A stretch of 64,000 bases of DNA from Rivularia sp. T60_A2020_040 (GTDB lineage Bacteria; Cyanobacteriota; Cyanobacteriia; Cyanobacteriales; Nostocaceae). Position numbers and translations under genes: made by a program. Location of the stretch: assembly GCA_015272215.1 (NCBI GenBank), contig JACYMD010000128.1, forward strand, positions 1 through 64,000, read 5' to 3'. Under the pieces are notes generated by a model. That model ran no database searches, was not told where the DNA came from, and saw nothing but the letters and a program-made list of their open reading frames with translations. Below are positions 1 through 9,145 of this stretch, piece by piece (position 1 is the first letter of the stretch; every line of letters starts with the position of its first letter).

Positions 1-55
1 ATTTGCTACATAAGTATTCTAACCTATTTTTGCTCTTATAATTGTTTAAGTCCCG

Positions 56-1888
56 CTAACCGAAGTCTGCTACGGTAATTAAGCTTGCATCTACACCTTC
101 CACAATGGCGATAATGTCGCTAGTAGCAGTCAAGGAAATTTCGGTATTGCTGCCACTACCAGTAATTGTCAAGTCAGCAAATTGAATTTCTGTTGTTACT
201 CCTTCAAACAACTCAAAGCTATCTACACCATCAACGAAATCCTTAACTGTGTCGGTGCCACCTTCCCCGATTACAAATACATCGGCTCCTGCACCACCAA
301 ACAAGTTATCATCACCGATTCCTCCGGAGAGGATATCATCATCAGCTTGGCCGCGTAGCACATCGTTGCCATTGTTACCAAACAGTAAGTCATTACCCGC
401 GCCACCCCGTAGGATATCTCGCGCCGCTCCTCCTTCGAGAGAGTCGATTCCATCTCCACCTGCAAGTGTATCTTGACCTGCACCACCTAATAAGGTGTCA
501 TTGCCACCCAAACCTTCGAGGGAATCATTTCCACCTAAGCCATCAATTAAGTCGGCGAAAGCTGTGCCAGTTAATGTCTCGTTACTAGCATCTCCAGTAA
601 TTGTGCTGATTGGAAGAATCGTATCTGTCAAATTAGCACCAGTGAAATCGGCTCCAGTCAAGTCTGCTCCTGTAAAGTCTGCTTTGCTAAGGTCAGCATT
701 TACAAAGGAAGCATTGGTAAAGTCACCGTTAATTGCAATACCATCAACAAATGAGATACCTGAGAAGTTAGCACCAACAGTGTCAGCATCAGCACCGTCT
801 ATAAATATACCGTTGCTTAAATTTGCTTTATTTAAGTTAGCACCAGCCAAATTGCCATCGGTGAGGTCAACTCCACTTAAATTGACTTCTTCGAGAAATG
901 CACCATCAAGTTGAATTCCTCCTGTCAAGTTTGCTCCAGTAAGAATTGCACCTTTCAAATTGGCATTACTGAAGTCTGCTCCACTCAAGTTAGCATTAGT
1001 TAAATTAGCGTCTTCAAGGAAGATTCCTTCCGCAGAAACACCACTGAAATTAGCACCATCAAGTACAGTATCAGTCAGACTGATGCCAGTGAATATAGTC
1101 GGGTTGCTCGCATCAAAGTTAGTGAAGTCAGAACCAGCAAGATTGAGGTCTTCAGCACTAAAGTTGGTTAAATTAGCACCACGGAAGCTGATATTGGTTG
1201 CGGTTGCTCCTGGAACTGGTAAAATATCGCTCCACTGCACACCGCTCAGGTTTGCCAAGTCAAAGGTAACATTACTGAGTTGGTTGTCGGTGAAACTGAA
1301 GCTATTACCTCCTGTTCCTACAAAGTCAACTCCTGTAAAGTTGGTACCGTCTAAGATAGATTCTTCGATGGTAGCCCCTTGTAAGTTGGCATTTTGAAAG
1401 TTGGCATTGGTTAAATCTGCGCCTTTTAAAGTGGCTTCTGTCAGGTCGGCGCTGTTCAAGTTAGCCCCAGTAAAATTAGCTAGGTTTGTTTCCTCGCCAC
1501 TGATGTTAATTTTGAATAAGTTAGCATTCTGTAACAGCGCATTGGAGAAATCAATACCTTTACTAAAGCTACTCTCTGATAGATTCACCTTTTGCTGGTC
1601 AGTACCACTTAGGTCAGTACCACTTAAAATAACATCCTCGAAGTTCGCTTTAACGAAGCTGGCTGCGGGGAAGTTCGCATTAGCGCTGAATTTAGCACCA
1701 GTTGCATTCACATTTTTCCAACTTGATTCGTCAAAGTTAGTTCCTCTTAATCGTTTGTCAACCAAGGAAAGATTTTCAAGGTTGGCTTTTATAAAGGTAG
1801 AGCCATTAAGATTGCGATTATTAGTACCCGTACTAGCATTATCAATCTCCTGCTGGGTTGGACTCTGGTTATCAAAATCAGCTGGCAT
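56..1888 (-). CDS. Pentapeptide-repeat protein with C-terminal RTX calcium-binding repeats
   Basis: The 610-residue product has two parts. Residues about 45-430 are a run of A(N/D)Lxx pentapeptide repeats, which in known structures fold into a right-handed quadrilateral beta helix. Residues about 445-535 hold RTX nonapeptides of the GGxGxDxLx type (for example GGNDTLLGG, GGAGNDLLFG), which bind calcium and form a parallel beta roll. RTX proteins are usually exported by type I secretion without an N-terminal signal, and no signal peptide is visible here, so an extracellular or surface role is inferred. No catalytic domain is recognisable. The ATG start is preceded by AGGAG about 10 bases upstream. 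No T1SS gene is adjacent. Function unknown; the two-domain reading is secure. Confidence 0.88.
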   Translation of the reverse strand: MPADFDNQSPTQQEIDNASTGTNNRNLNGSTFIKANLENLSLVDKRLRGTNFDESSWKNVNATGAKFSANANFPAASFVKANFEDVILSGTDLSGTDQQKVNLSESSFSKGIDFSNALLQNANLFKINISGEETNLANFTGANLNSADLTEATLKGADLTNANFQNANLQGATIEESILDGTNFTGVDFVGTGGNSFSFTDNQLSNVTFDLANLSGVQWSDILPVPGATATNISFRGANLTNFSAEDLNLAGSDFTNFDASNPTIFTGISLTDTVLDGANFSGVSAEGIFLEDANLTNANLSGADFSNANLKGAILTGANLTGGIQLDGAFLEEVNLSGVDLTDGNLAGANLNKANLSNGIFIDGADADTVGANFSGISFVDGIAINGDFTNASFVNADLSKADFTGADLTGADFTGANLTDTILPISTITGDASNETLTGTAFADLIDGLGGNDSLEGLGGNDTLLGGAGQDTLAGGDGIDSLEGGAARDILRGGAGNDLLFGNNGNDVLRGQADDDILSGGIGDDNLFGGAGADVFVIGEGGTDTVKDFVDGVDSFELFEGVTTEIQFADLTITGSGSNTEISLTATSDIIAIVEGVDASLITVADFG

Positions 1889-2157
1889 AAATTCAATACT
1901 CCTTCAAAAAACAATTAAATCGATCAACAAACTCACCATATCTATATCTACCCCCCTCCAAAACTTAGGAGAGGGGTCAAAAAGACATGATGAGAGAAGA
2001 TTTGAAGCAGCAATCCAGTAAATAGCACTCTGTAAACATAATTAAACCCTGGGAGTAAATAGAATTCGGATGGCAAACGACAGCGTTCGATCAACTCTTG
2101 AAAACGAATTTTCTCAGAGTGACTTCGCTGGAAAAAATAGATGAGTCCACCTAGTTA

Positions 2158-2284
2158 TATAGCAAATTTCAGTTGAGTCCAATACACTAAAACCTCACCC
2201 CTTTCCCCTCTCCTTATTAAGGAGAGGGGTTAAGAGGGCGGAGTGAGGTAAAATTTGTATTGCACCCAAGTGAAAACCGCTATA
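2158..2284. mobile_element. MITE-like hairpin element, copy 1
   Basis: First of three near-identical copies (others at 37538-37664 and 41821-41950). It begins TATAGC and ends GCTATA. The outer 28 bases are an imperfect terminal inverted repeat, and inside lie complementary CCTCACCC and GGGTGAGG-type arms around GGAGAGGGG, so the whole 127 bp can fold as one hairpin. It has no open frame. The TA-rich ends suggest TA target duplication as used by IS630/Tc1-type transposases, but this is inference and no matching transposase is present in the window. Confidence 0.7.
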
Positions 2285-2286
2285 TT

Positions 2287-2680
2287 TGGCGGTTGAAACC
2301 GCAGCTACACAAACAAAACCCGCCGTCGCGGGTTAAAAATAGATGAGTCCACCTAGTTATATTTGGCGGTTGAAACCGCAGCTACACAGACAAAACCCGC
2401 CTGCGCGGGTTTTAAAGATTAAAAATTGATTAGTCCACGCAGGTGGACTTTGCTTATGTAGTCGCGGTTTAAACCGCCGGATATTTTTAAAACATCTTGT
2501 GTAGTCGCGGTTTAAACTAGACAAACAAAACCCGCCGTCGCGGGCGGCTTGGCGGTTGAAACCGCAGCTACACAAAGAAAACCCGTCTGCACGGGTTTTA
2601 AAGATTAAAAATTGATTAGTCTACCTGACGGTGGACTTTGCTTGTGTAGTCGCGGTTTCAACCGCCGGATATTTTTAAAA
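2287..2680. repeat. Block of palindromic GGCGGTTGAAACCGC repeats
   Basis: Two similar inverted-repeat units (2365-2478 and 2551-2666) each open with GGCGGTTGAAACCGC followed by AGCTACACA and close with the reverse complement of nearly the same 24 bases. Smaller nested hairpins lie inside: cccgc/gcggg arms and gtcca/tggac arms. Partial units fill 2287-2364 and 2500-2550. A short relative lies at 56308-56353. The 72-codon open frame through this block is only translated repeat. Each unit could fold into a branched RNA or cruciform; no function is evident. Confidence 0.7.
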
Positions 2681-2701
2681 CATCCTCTTAGAATGATAAT
2701 C

Positions 2702-2749
2702 TTTAATTACCTCTAACCTTTAACCTCTAACCTCTAACCTTTAACCTCA
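2702..2749. repeat. STRR array, (CTAACCT)n family
   Basis: Degenerate heptamers of the CTAACCT/TTAACCT type. The array abuts the stop codon of the Na+/H+ antiporter gene. This family contains stop codons in every frame on both strands. Confidence 0.75.
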
Positions 2750-2750
2750 A

Positions 2751-4319
2751 TCAGCTTTCTTCCAAAATCTCTTGCAACAAAGGTGCTAATTCTGTATTTA
2801 ACCTACCATTACGCACAAATTCAGCATAGGTATCAGCTTCTACTGCTAATAATTCGTTGCGTAATTGTTCACTAGCAAATGTCTTTAAACTGGGATGTTC
2901 TTTTTGCAATTGATCAATTTTGTCTTTGATATTACTCAATTCTCCTTTAATTAAAGCTTCTTGATAACGACAAAATTCTAAATCAAGTCCAGGGCGTTCG
3001 TCGTCTACTTCATCTAAATATTTGAGAACTCGTCGCAATGCATTTTCACGCGCTACTAATTGCATATATTCCTGACGCAAAGGTTGATCGCCGAGTAAAT
3101 TTAATTTTTGTAGTAAAGGCTTAACAGTCAATCCTTGGACTAATAAAGTAAATAAAACTACTCCAAATACTGTAGAAATTAAATCTTCTCTTTCACTACC
3201 TAAAATAGTGGGAACACTTAATGATAACGCGATCGCAACTGAACCTCGTAAACCTCCCCACCAGAGTATCGTTTGTTGCCCTAAAGTAATATCGGAATTA
3301 GCAACGCGATTGCTGAAGAAACTTAAAGCGTAGACGGAGATAAATCTTGATGCAACCATACCTACAATAGTTACACCGATAATTAACAAGTTATCTGCTA
3401 AGTAAGCAAATCTGATTTGGTCGCCAATTAACAAGAAAATAATTGAATTAACAAAGAAAGATACAAATTCCCAAAATTCGCTGACAATCACCCTTGTACG
3501 GGGGTTCATACCGATTCGCGAACCAAAATTACCTAAAACCAAGCCGGTGGTGACAACAGCAATTACACCAGAACCGCCAAATTCTTCGGCAATTATATAG
3601 GTACCATAAGCTGATACTAATGTCAAGGATTGTTCTACTAAAGGTAAATCAAATCTTTGAGTTAGGTAAGAGATACCAAAACCAATTAAACCACCAACTG
3701 CAACGCCGATACCGACGACGCTAATTAGTTGTAGGATGGCTTGTTGCACCCCTAAATTTGCGGTTCCCAAAGGAAGAGCTACGAGGAAACTGAAAGCGAC
3801 AACAGCCATTCCGTCATTGAACAGACTTTCCCCTTCCATTAAAGTAGTGAGACGTTTGTCAACCCCCAATTCGCGAAATAATGCAGTTACGGAAACTGGA
3901 TCTGTTGCTGAAAGACTTGCACCAATTAATAAAGCTGTGGTTAAAGGTAATCCAGCAACTTGATTTAAACCAAAGGCTACGCCAACAATCGAAATTACAA
4001 CTCCGATTAGAGCGTAAAGAGTAATCGGAAAGAAATCTCGTTTTAAATTCAACCATTTTAAATTCCACGCGGCTTCAAATAATAACGGAGGTAAGAAAAT
4101 CGCCAGGATTAATTCGGGTGAAAGATTTACTAATCGTACATCAACAAAGGCTAAACCTAAACCGGCGATTACTAATAATAAAGTGTAAGGTATTTGGCGA
4201 AACCAGCTAAAAACTTGCGGTAAAGTCGCCACACTTAGAGATACAGACAGTACTAAGAGAAATTGCTTGAGATTTTGTTCGATACCGGCAGTTTCACCCA
4301 CCGCAGTTTCAATTGTCAT
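2751..4319 (-). CDS. CPA1-family Na+/H+ antiporter (NhaP type)
   Basis: A polytopic inner-membrane exchanger expected to export Na+ or K+ for H+. About 12 hydrophobic segments fill residues 1-400. The conserved CPA1 ion-site pattern is present as ATDPVS followed by EGESLFNDG. A soluble, helical, charged tail of about 110 residues follows the membrane part and may regulate activity. I place the start at the ATG encoding MTIETAVG because CAGGGA lies just upstream; an upstream in-frame start would add 31 hydrophilic residues containing a CDKC motif that is not typical of the family. The gene is divergent from the DUF389 gene. The ion specificity cannot be read from sequence. Confidence 0.9.
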   Translation of the reverse strand: MTIETAVGETAGIEQNLKQFLLVLSVSLSVATLPQVFSWFRQIPYTLLLVIAGLGLAFVDVRLVNLSPELILAIFLPPLLFEAAWNLKWLNLKRDFFPITLYALIGVVISIVGVAFGLNQVAGLPLTTALLIGASLSATDPVSVTALFRELGVDKRLTTLMEGESLFNDGMAVVAFSFLVALPLGTANLGVQQAILQLISVVGIGVAVGGLIGFGISYLTQRFDLPLVEQSLTLVSAYGTYIIAEEFGGSGVIAVVTTGLVLGNFGSRIGMNPRTRVIVSEFWEFVSFFVNSIIFLLIGDQIRFAYLADNLLIIGVTIVGMVASRFISVYALSFFSNRVANSDITLGQQTILWWGGLRGSVAIALSLSVPTILGSEREDLISTVFGVVLFTLLVQGLTVKPLLQKLNLLGDQPLRQEYMQLVARENALRRVLKYLDEVDDERPGLDLEFCRYQEALIKGELSNIKDKIDQLQKEHPSLKTFASEQLRNELLAVEADTYAEFVRNGRLNTELAPLLQEILEES

Positions 4320-4498
4320 AGTCCCTGATTGTAGATTTTTTTGACATTTGTCACATCCCGATGTTGAACTTTCGTTAATTATCAGTTTATGTTTGGCTGT
4401 GAATCTTCGCAAACATTTTAGGTCGCGACAATTTATTTTAAGCGGTTGTTACGCAAATTGTTAGCCAAATTTGTAGGTCAAATATATGCATAAAAAAT

Positions 4499-5485
4499 AT
4501 GTACAAAAAAGTAAAACATCTGCTGTCTGTCTTGGTTAGCAACAAAGTTCATCCCTTTGAATTAAAGCAATTACAAGACATTCTACAATCAGAATCAACT
4601 ATTGATTCGAGTTATCTAATTTTAATTTTTGCTTCTTGTGCGATCGCGACTTTTGGTTTGTTGACTAATAGTACTGCTGTAATTATCGGAGCAATGATTA
4701 TAGCACCTTTGATGTTACCGATACGGGGGTTGGCATATGGAGCTTTAGAAGGAAATGTAGAACTGTTCCGTACTGCTTCCCGTGCAGTGAGTTTGGGAAG
4801 TGCGATCGCCATTGGTTTGGCTTGGATAATCGGCTTGTTGTCGGGTATTTCTAGTTATGGTAGTGAGATTTTAGCACGTTCTCAACCCAATTTATTAGAT
4901 TTAGGAATTGCTATAGTTGCTGGAGGTTTGAGTGGTTACGCAAAAGTACAGCCCAAAATTGAAAGTAGTTTAGCGGGTACAGCAATAGCTGTGGCATTAA
5001 TGCCGCCCTTATGCGTAATTGGATTGGGTTTAGCACAGGCTGATTGGTCTTTGAGTTTAGGTGCAACTTTGCTTTATTTGACTAACCTATTAGGAATTAC
5101 GTTATCATGTATGGTTAGTTTTTTTATTAGTGGTTATACACCAGCTAAACAAGCACGAAAAGCTTTAGGTTGGGTACTTGCACTCACAGGTATCCTAGTA
5201 ATTCCCCTGAGCTTAAGTTTTATATCCTTAGTTCAACAAACTCGTTTACAAGCCAATATCAGAAAAGCATTTCTGAACAAAACCCTAACTTTTCAAGAAG
5301 TACAATTAGTAAAAACCGAAACTAATTGGTTAGTGAACCCTCCAGAAATTCGTTTAACTGTTCGTAGCAAAAAATCTCTGACACCAAAGCAAGTAGGGCT
5401 TTTAAAAGATTTTATCAACAAACAAATGAATGCAAAATATCAACTAGTTGTTGAAATTCCTCAAATAGAAGAAGTAAGGAAGTAA
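4499..5485 (+). CDS. DUF389 (TIGR00341-type) membrane protein
   Basis: The 328-residue protein has a short soluble N-terminus, then about six hydrophobic segments between residues 35 and 240 with the family signature around residues 50-75 (SAVIIGAMIIAPLM-like stretch, here starting at STAVIIGAM), and a soluble C-terminal domain of about 85 residues. DUF389 proteins are found widely in bacteria and have no established biochemical role. The divergent arrangement with the Na+/H+ antiporter leaves about 180 bases for shared promoters. A transport-related role is only inference from the membrane topology and neighbour. Confidence 0.85.
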   Translation: MYKKVKHLLSVLVSNKVHPFELKQLQDILQSESTIDSSYLILIFASCAIATFGLLTNSTAVIIGAMIIAPLMLPIRGLAYGALEGNVELFRTASRAVSLGSAIAIGLAWIIGLLSGISSYGSEILARSQPNLLDLGIAIVAGGLSGYAKVQPKIESSLAGTAIAVALMPPLCVIGLGLAQADWSLSLGATLLYLTNLLGITLSCMVSFFISGYTPAKQARKALGWVLALTGILVIPLSLSFISLVQQTRLQANIRKAFLNKTLTFQEVQLVKTETNWLVNPPEIRLTVRSKKSLTPKQVGLLKDFINKQMNAKYQLVVEIPQIEEVRK

Positions 5486-5492
5486 AAGAAAA

Positions 5493-5608
5493 GTTGACAG
5501 TTGACAGTGGACAGTTGACAGTTGACAGTTGACAGTTGACAGTTGGCAGTGAACCTTTAACCTCTAACCTCTAACCTTGAACCTTTAACCTTTAACCTCT
5601 AACCTTTA
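5493..5608. repeat. STRR array, (TTGACAG)n then (CTAACCT)n
   Basis: About eight TTGACAG-type heptamers followed by about nine CTAACCT/TTAACCT-type heptamers fill the space between two convergent genes. The array runs up to the TAA stop of the tyrosine autokinase gene. Confidence 0.85.
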
Positions 5609-7633
5609 ATTAACCATTTGCTCATGCAACCGTTGCTTATAAGGTTTGTCAGAAGTTTCCACACCATTTACAACTAAACCTAATATTTGAGCTTGATGTT
5701 CCATTAACTGTTCTAAGCTATCACGAACTGAGTTACTAAAACTCATACCTTGTTTAACAACAAATAATACATTGGGAATTTCAGCAGTCATCAATGAAGT
5801 TGCACTTGTAGCGCTGACTGGAGCAGTATCCACTAAAACATAGTCGTACTCAGCGCCAGATTCGGCACTTGCTAATGTTTGTTGAAAGCGTCCTTGAGAT
5901 ACCATCTTGACAATTTTGCCACTTTGTGGTGCTGTAGGCAATAAATCCAAATTGGGTTCTATAGAGATAACCCGATTTGTGCTGTCTAATTGCTGAGTAT
6001 AACTTAAGCTTTTGGTTAATTCTGCTCGGATAAAATCTCCATCAACTATTAGTACCCGGAAACCTAAATCTACTAATGCTTTTGCTAAGCCTAAAGTTAC
6101 AGTTGTTTTACCTTCACCTTCCATTGCACTAGTAATTAATAGATGACGATTATCTAAATGTTGCAAGCTAATTGCTGAAGCCAGACGTTGAAATTTTACC
6201 TGTTTATCATCATCTAAATCCCAGGTTAATTCTCCACCTTTGAACTGAGGAATAGAAACAACTATAGGGAATTTCATATCTTTCAAATCTTGAGGACTTA
6301 ACAGTGGATTGCGTCTTTCTAGAAGTAAGATTAAAGCAATACTACCAATTATTCCTGCCACAGCAGCATTTAAACCTATTAACGATTTTTTGGGAGAAAT
6401 CGGCTTGTTACCAACGCGGGGTGAATCTAATATTTCGACATTGGGATAAACATCAAAAACATCGATATTAGTTTGTTGTACTTGAGCAACTAAACCTTTA
6501 TAAACACCTTCAGCGACATCAACATTACGCTGTAATTCTGCTAATCTTGCTTGTTGAGCAGGAATAAAATCTAAGTTTGCTTTCAGTTTATTTATTTGAG
6601 TTTGTATCTGTTCAGCGCGGTTTTGTTGACCAGAAGCTTCAGTTTCTGCCATAATTAATTGTTCGATTAAACCGGCGCGTCCTTGTCCTTCAGTACTTAC
6701 TGTAGTATCGATTGAGGTTCCCGCAGCAGTTTGATTAATTTGAGTTTGTACCTGACTTAATAATACTTGCTGCTGTTGGAAAAGTTCTTGAACTACAGGA
6801 TGATTATCAGTATATTTAGCACGTTCGCGGGCTAAATCGGCTTTGATTTGTGATAGTTTTTCTTGGATAAATTGATAGTCTTTATTTTCACCTAAACTTA
6901 AAGAACGAATTGCTTGAGTTGGTGACATTCCCAAACGAGTTGATAAAGTATTAACGCGATTTTGGTTATATTCTGCGAGGGATAATGCTTCTAATTGAGC
7001 TTTAGTTAAACCATCAATAGTAGTAACAATTGCTTTTGTTTGTTCGGGAGCATCTACTAATGCGCTAGACTGCTTAAATTGTGCTAAAGTCTTTTGTGCT
7101 AATAATAAATTATTTTGAGCATCTCCTAATTCGACTGCACTAAATTGCCTTTTTGATAAACGGTTTTGTTGACGCAGTTCTTTAAGTCGCTCTTGATATA
7201 ATTTGATCAGATTATTTGTTCGTAATTTTGCTAGCTCTGGTGATAAACTTGTAGTATTTACGGTAAGAATCCGGGCATTTTCATCGATAGAAACTTGGAA
7301 TAAAGACTTATAACCAGGTAGGTTAAAATCATCTTTTAAGGGGTCTACACTAAGTACCTTTTCCATCAAAGTGTCGCTGGTTAAAATACTTTTCTGTATT
7401 TCTAATTGACCATTTCCAGGTGCATAAATACTAGAATCACCTTTTCTTAAAGAACCCAAAATACCCAAACTAGCATCCAAATTGCCATTTGTTCCAGGAA
7501 TTGTTAATTGTGCTGCTGCATTCCACACACGAGGAGTAGTTGCAGCTACGTAAGTAGTTATCCCTAAAATTAAGATGTTCCAAAGTATTACCGGCTTCCA
7601 GTGTCTAATCGCGATCGCTGCTATTTTATTCAT
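5606..7633 (-). CDS. Wzc-like polysaccharide co-polymerase / tyrosine autokinase
   Basis: Inner-membrane protein controlling polymer length and export. Order: first membrane segment (residues about 14-32), Wzz-type periplasmic region with long coiled coils (about 60-400), second membrane segment (about 425-445), then a cytoplasmic BY-kinase domain. Walker A is SAMEGEGKTT near residue 505 (an M replaces the usual P), Walker A' is LIVDGDF near 530, and Walker B is YVLVDTAP near 600. The C-terminus has only one Tyr in the last 15 residues, not the Tyr-rich cluster of classical Wzc, so autophosphorylation may differ or be absent. It is the last gene of the 5.6-17 kb exopolysaccharide cluster. Confidence 0.9.
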   Translation of the reverse strand: MNKIAAIAIRHWKPVILWNILILGITTYVAATTPRVWNAAAQLTIPGTNGNLDASLGILGSLRKGDSSIYAPGNGQLEIQKSILTSDTLMEKVLSVDPLKDDFNLPGYKSLFQVSIDENARILTVNTTSLSPELAKLRTNNLIKLYQERLKELRQQNRLSKRQFSAVELGDAQNNLLLAQKTLAQFKQSSALVDAPEQTKAIVTTIDGLTKAQLEALSLAEYNQNRVNTLSTRLGMSPTQAIRSLSLGENKDYQFIQEKLSQIKADLARERAKYTDNHPVVQELFQQQQVLLSQVQTQINQTAAGTSIDTTVSTEGQGRAGLIEQLIMAETEASGQQNRAEQIQTQINKLKANLDFIPAQQARLAELQRNVDVAEGVYKGLVAQVQQTNIDVFDVYPNVEILDSPRVGNKPISPKKSLIGLNAAVAGIIGSIALILLLERRNPLLSPQDLKDMKFPIVVSIPQFKGGELTWDLDDDKQVKFQRLASAISLQHLDNRHLLITSAMEGEGKTTVTLGLAKALVDLGFRVLIVDGDFIRAELTKSLSYTQQLDSTNRVISIEPNLDLLPTAPQSGKIVKMVSQGRFQQTLASAESGAEYDYVLVDTAPVSATSATSLMTAEIPNVLFVVKQGMSFSNSVRDSLEQLMEHQAQILGLVVNGVETSDKPYKQRLHEQMVN

Positions 7634-7660
7634 ATATTTAATCCTAAATTATTATTTAAG

Positions 7661-7750
7661 GTAATGGGTAATTGTTAACTGATAATTGGTAATTGGTAAT
7701 TGGTAATTGTCAACTGTCAACTGTCAACTGTCAACTGTCAACTGTCAACT
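7661..7750. repeat. STRR array, (TTGGTAA)n and (TTGACAG)n, overlapping a gene end
   Basis: About five GGTAATT heptamers followed by five CTGTCAA heptamers on the plus strand. The last five codons and the TGA stop of the Wzy-like gene on the minus strand lie inside the TTGACAG part, giving the C-terminal residues LTVDS. Confidence 0.85.
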
Positions 7751-9053
7751 CCGCCCATTCAGTAATATTTGGCTGTTGCTGTTGTACTTCAGATAAAATC
7801 GCTCCTAACCAAATAAAGAAGAACCAAAAATAAATCGCCATCCAAGTTAAATTAGTGGCATGAAGTAGTAAATATAAAGCTATTAAACAACCAAAGGCAC
7901 GCTGACAAACTAAGTTTCCTTGAATCGCAGGTTTCCAAAAACTGCATAAAGTTGAAACAAGGGCAATAATAAAGAAAATAAAACCGAAAATACCGTGTAT
8001 ATAAAGCACTTGTGCATAGGAAGAAAATGTTCCTAATGGTAATACAAAAGCCCCATTTCCCCAACTTGCGGTTTTTTCCATAAATCCCCATCCCACCCAC
8101 GGTGATTCTTTCCAAGCATCGATAGTTGCACTAACAATAAATTCTCTGTCTTTTGATGAGTCAGCACGAGCGCTATTAAAAGTTTCTAAAGGTAAAGCGA
8201 TGAAATCTTTGATACTTAAACTTAATGTAGCAGCAAATAAAGAAGTCAGAGATACTACCCATAAATAAGCTTGTCGAGCTAATCCGCTACGAAAACAGTA
8301 TATAATCACCCAAACAAAAGGAAAACATACCCAAGCAAGGCGACTTTGAGAAATTATTAAACCCACAAAACTACCAGTTAAAGCAAATTTCCGCAAGCGT
8401 TGGTTAGATTCGCTCAAGCACATAAAGAAACATAAAAGACCACAAACCCCTAAAATAGGAGGATCAGCTGTATAAAGGTCTGTTCTTGGTAAAGGAATGC
8501 CGAAAAACGGTTGAATCTCAGCAAACTTAACCATTAAACTGGTTTTTTCTCCCGGTATTAAACGGGCTAAAGGTGGTAAATAATGTTCTTGAGGACCGAT
8601 AATAAAGAGTATTAATAGTTGAATTGTTAAAAGTATTAAATAACTCGCTGACATCCAGCATACAGCCCGCACAATAGTTTGTACCCGAATGCGATACCAA
8701 AAGGGTAAAGTCATGCAGCCAAAAATCATGAAATAGCCTTTAAATAAAGTAAAGAATGTAGCTGCTGTTTTTAATATTTCAAAGCGGATTGTTTCTAATC
8801 CAATTAGATTTGTCCAAAATGCAGCTAAAGTCATTCCTAACCATGCCCAATTGCAAATTGGTAAAGATTGTTTAATTAGTTTATCTAGTTTGAATCCAGC
8901 TATTAGTAAAAATGCGCTGACAACCGGATAAATAATAGTTTGCAATCCCAATATCCACCAAAGTGGTGTCAGCATAATTGTCCAGTAAATAACTTTTTCG
9001 GCTATTGAGTCGAATTTTATCTGAGGTTTACTAATAGAATTAAATGCCAACAT
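7731..9053 (-). CDS. O-antigen ligase/polymerase-like (Wzy-type) membrane protein
   Basis: About 440 residues with about 11 hydrophobic segments and a larger loop in the second half, the usual outline of the O-antigen ligase/polymerase superfamily (Wzy, WaaL, ExoQ). It probably joins lipid-linked repeat units at the periplasmic face. Sequence in this family is poorly conserved, so the call rests on topology and on the neighbours: Wzc-like kinase downstream and glycosyltransferases upstream. The start is set at the ATG encoding MLAFNSI. The frame stays open 25 codons further, but that stretch is a translated TTACCAA STRR (ITNYQLP repeated) and is unlikely to be protein. The stop codon also lies in an STRR. 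Confidence 0.75.
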   Translation of the reverse strand: MLAFNSISKPQIKFDSIAEKVIYWTIMLTPLWWILGLQTIIYPVVSAFLLIAGFKLDKLIKQSLPICNWAWLGMTLAAFWTNLIGLETIRFEILKTAATFFTLFKGYFMIFGCMTLPFWYRIRVQTIVRAVCWMSASYLILLTIQLLILFIIGPQEHYLPPLARLIPGEKTSLMVKFAEIQPFFGIPLPRTDLYTADPPILGVCGLLCFFMCLSESNQRLRKFALTGSFVGLIISQSRLAWVCFPFVWVIIYCFRSGLARQAYLWVVSLTSLFAATLSLSIKDFIALPLETFNSARADSSKDREFIVSATIDAWKESPWVGWGFMEKTASWGNGAFVLPLGTFSSYAQVLYIHGIFGFIFFIIALVSTLCSFWKPAIQGNLVCQRAFGCLIALYLLLHATNLTWMAIYFWFFFIWLGAILSEVQQQQPNITEWAELTVDS

Positions 9054-9065
9054 TTTATTAGAAAA

Positions 9066-9145
9066 TGGGTAATTGGTAATTGGTAATTGGTAATTGGTAA
9101 TTGGTAATTGGTAATTGGTAATTGTCAACTGTCAACTGTCAACTG
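9066..9145. repeat. STRR array between two exopolysaccharide genes
   Basis: About eight GGTAATT heptamers followed by three CTGTCAA heptamers. On the minus strand the TTGACAG part supplies the last three codons (VDS) and the TGA stop of the upstream glycosyltransferase. The TTACCAA part gives a false in-frame extension of the next gene. Confidence 0.85.

Noticed and set aside
495-2021. Long plus-strand frames opposite the pentapeptide/RTX gene
   Set aside because: Antisense of a periodic repeat gene; the periodic codons keep the other strand open.
2357-2575. 72-codon minus-strand open frame
   Set aside because: It runs through the palindromic repeat block and contains internal copies of itself.
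5493-5608. Direct-repeat arrays as CRISPR
   Set aside because: The units are 7 bp with no spacers, typical of cyanobacterial STRRs.
9054-9128. 25-residue N-terminal extension of the Wzy-like protein
   Set aside because: It is (TTACCAA)n read as ITNYQLP units; the ATG at 9053 begins the normal protein.
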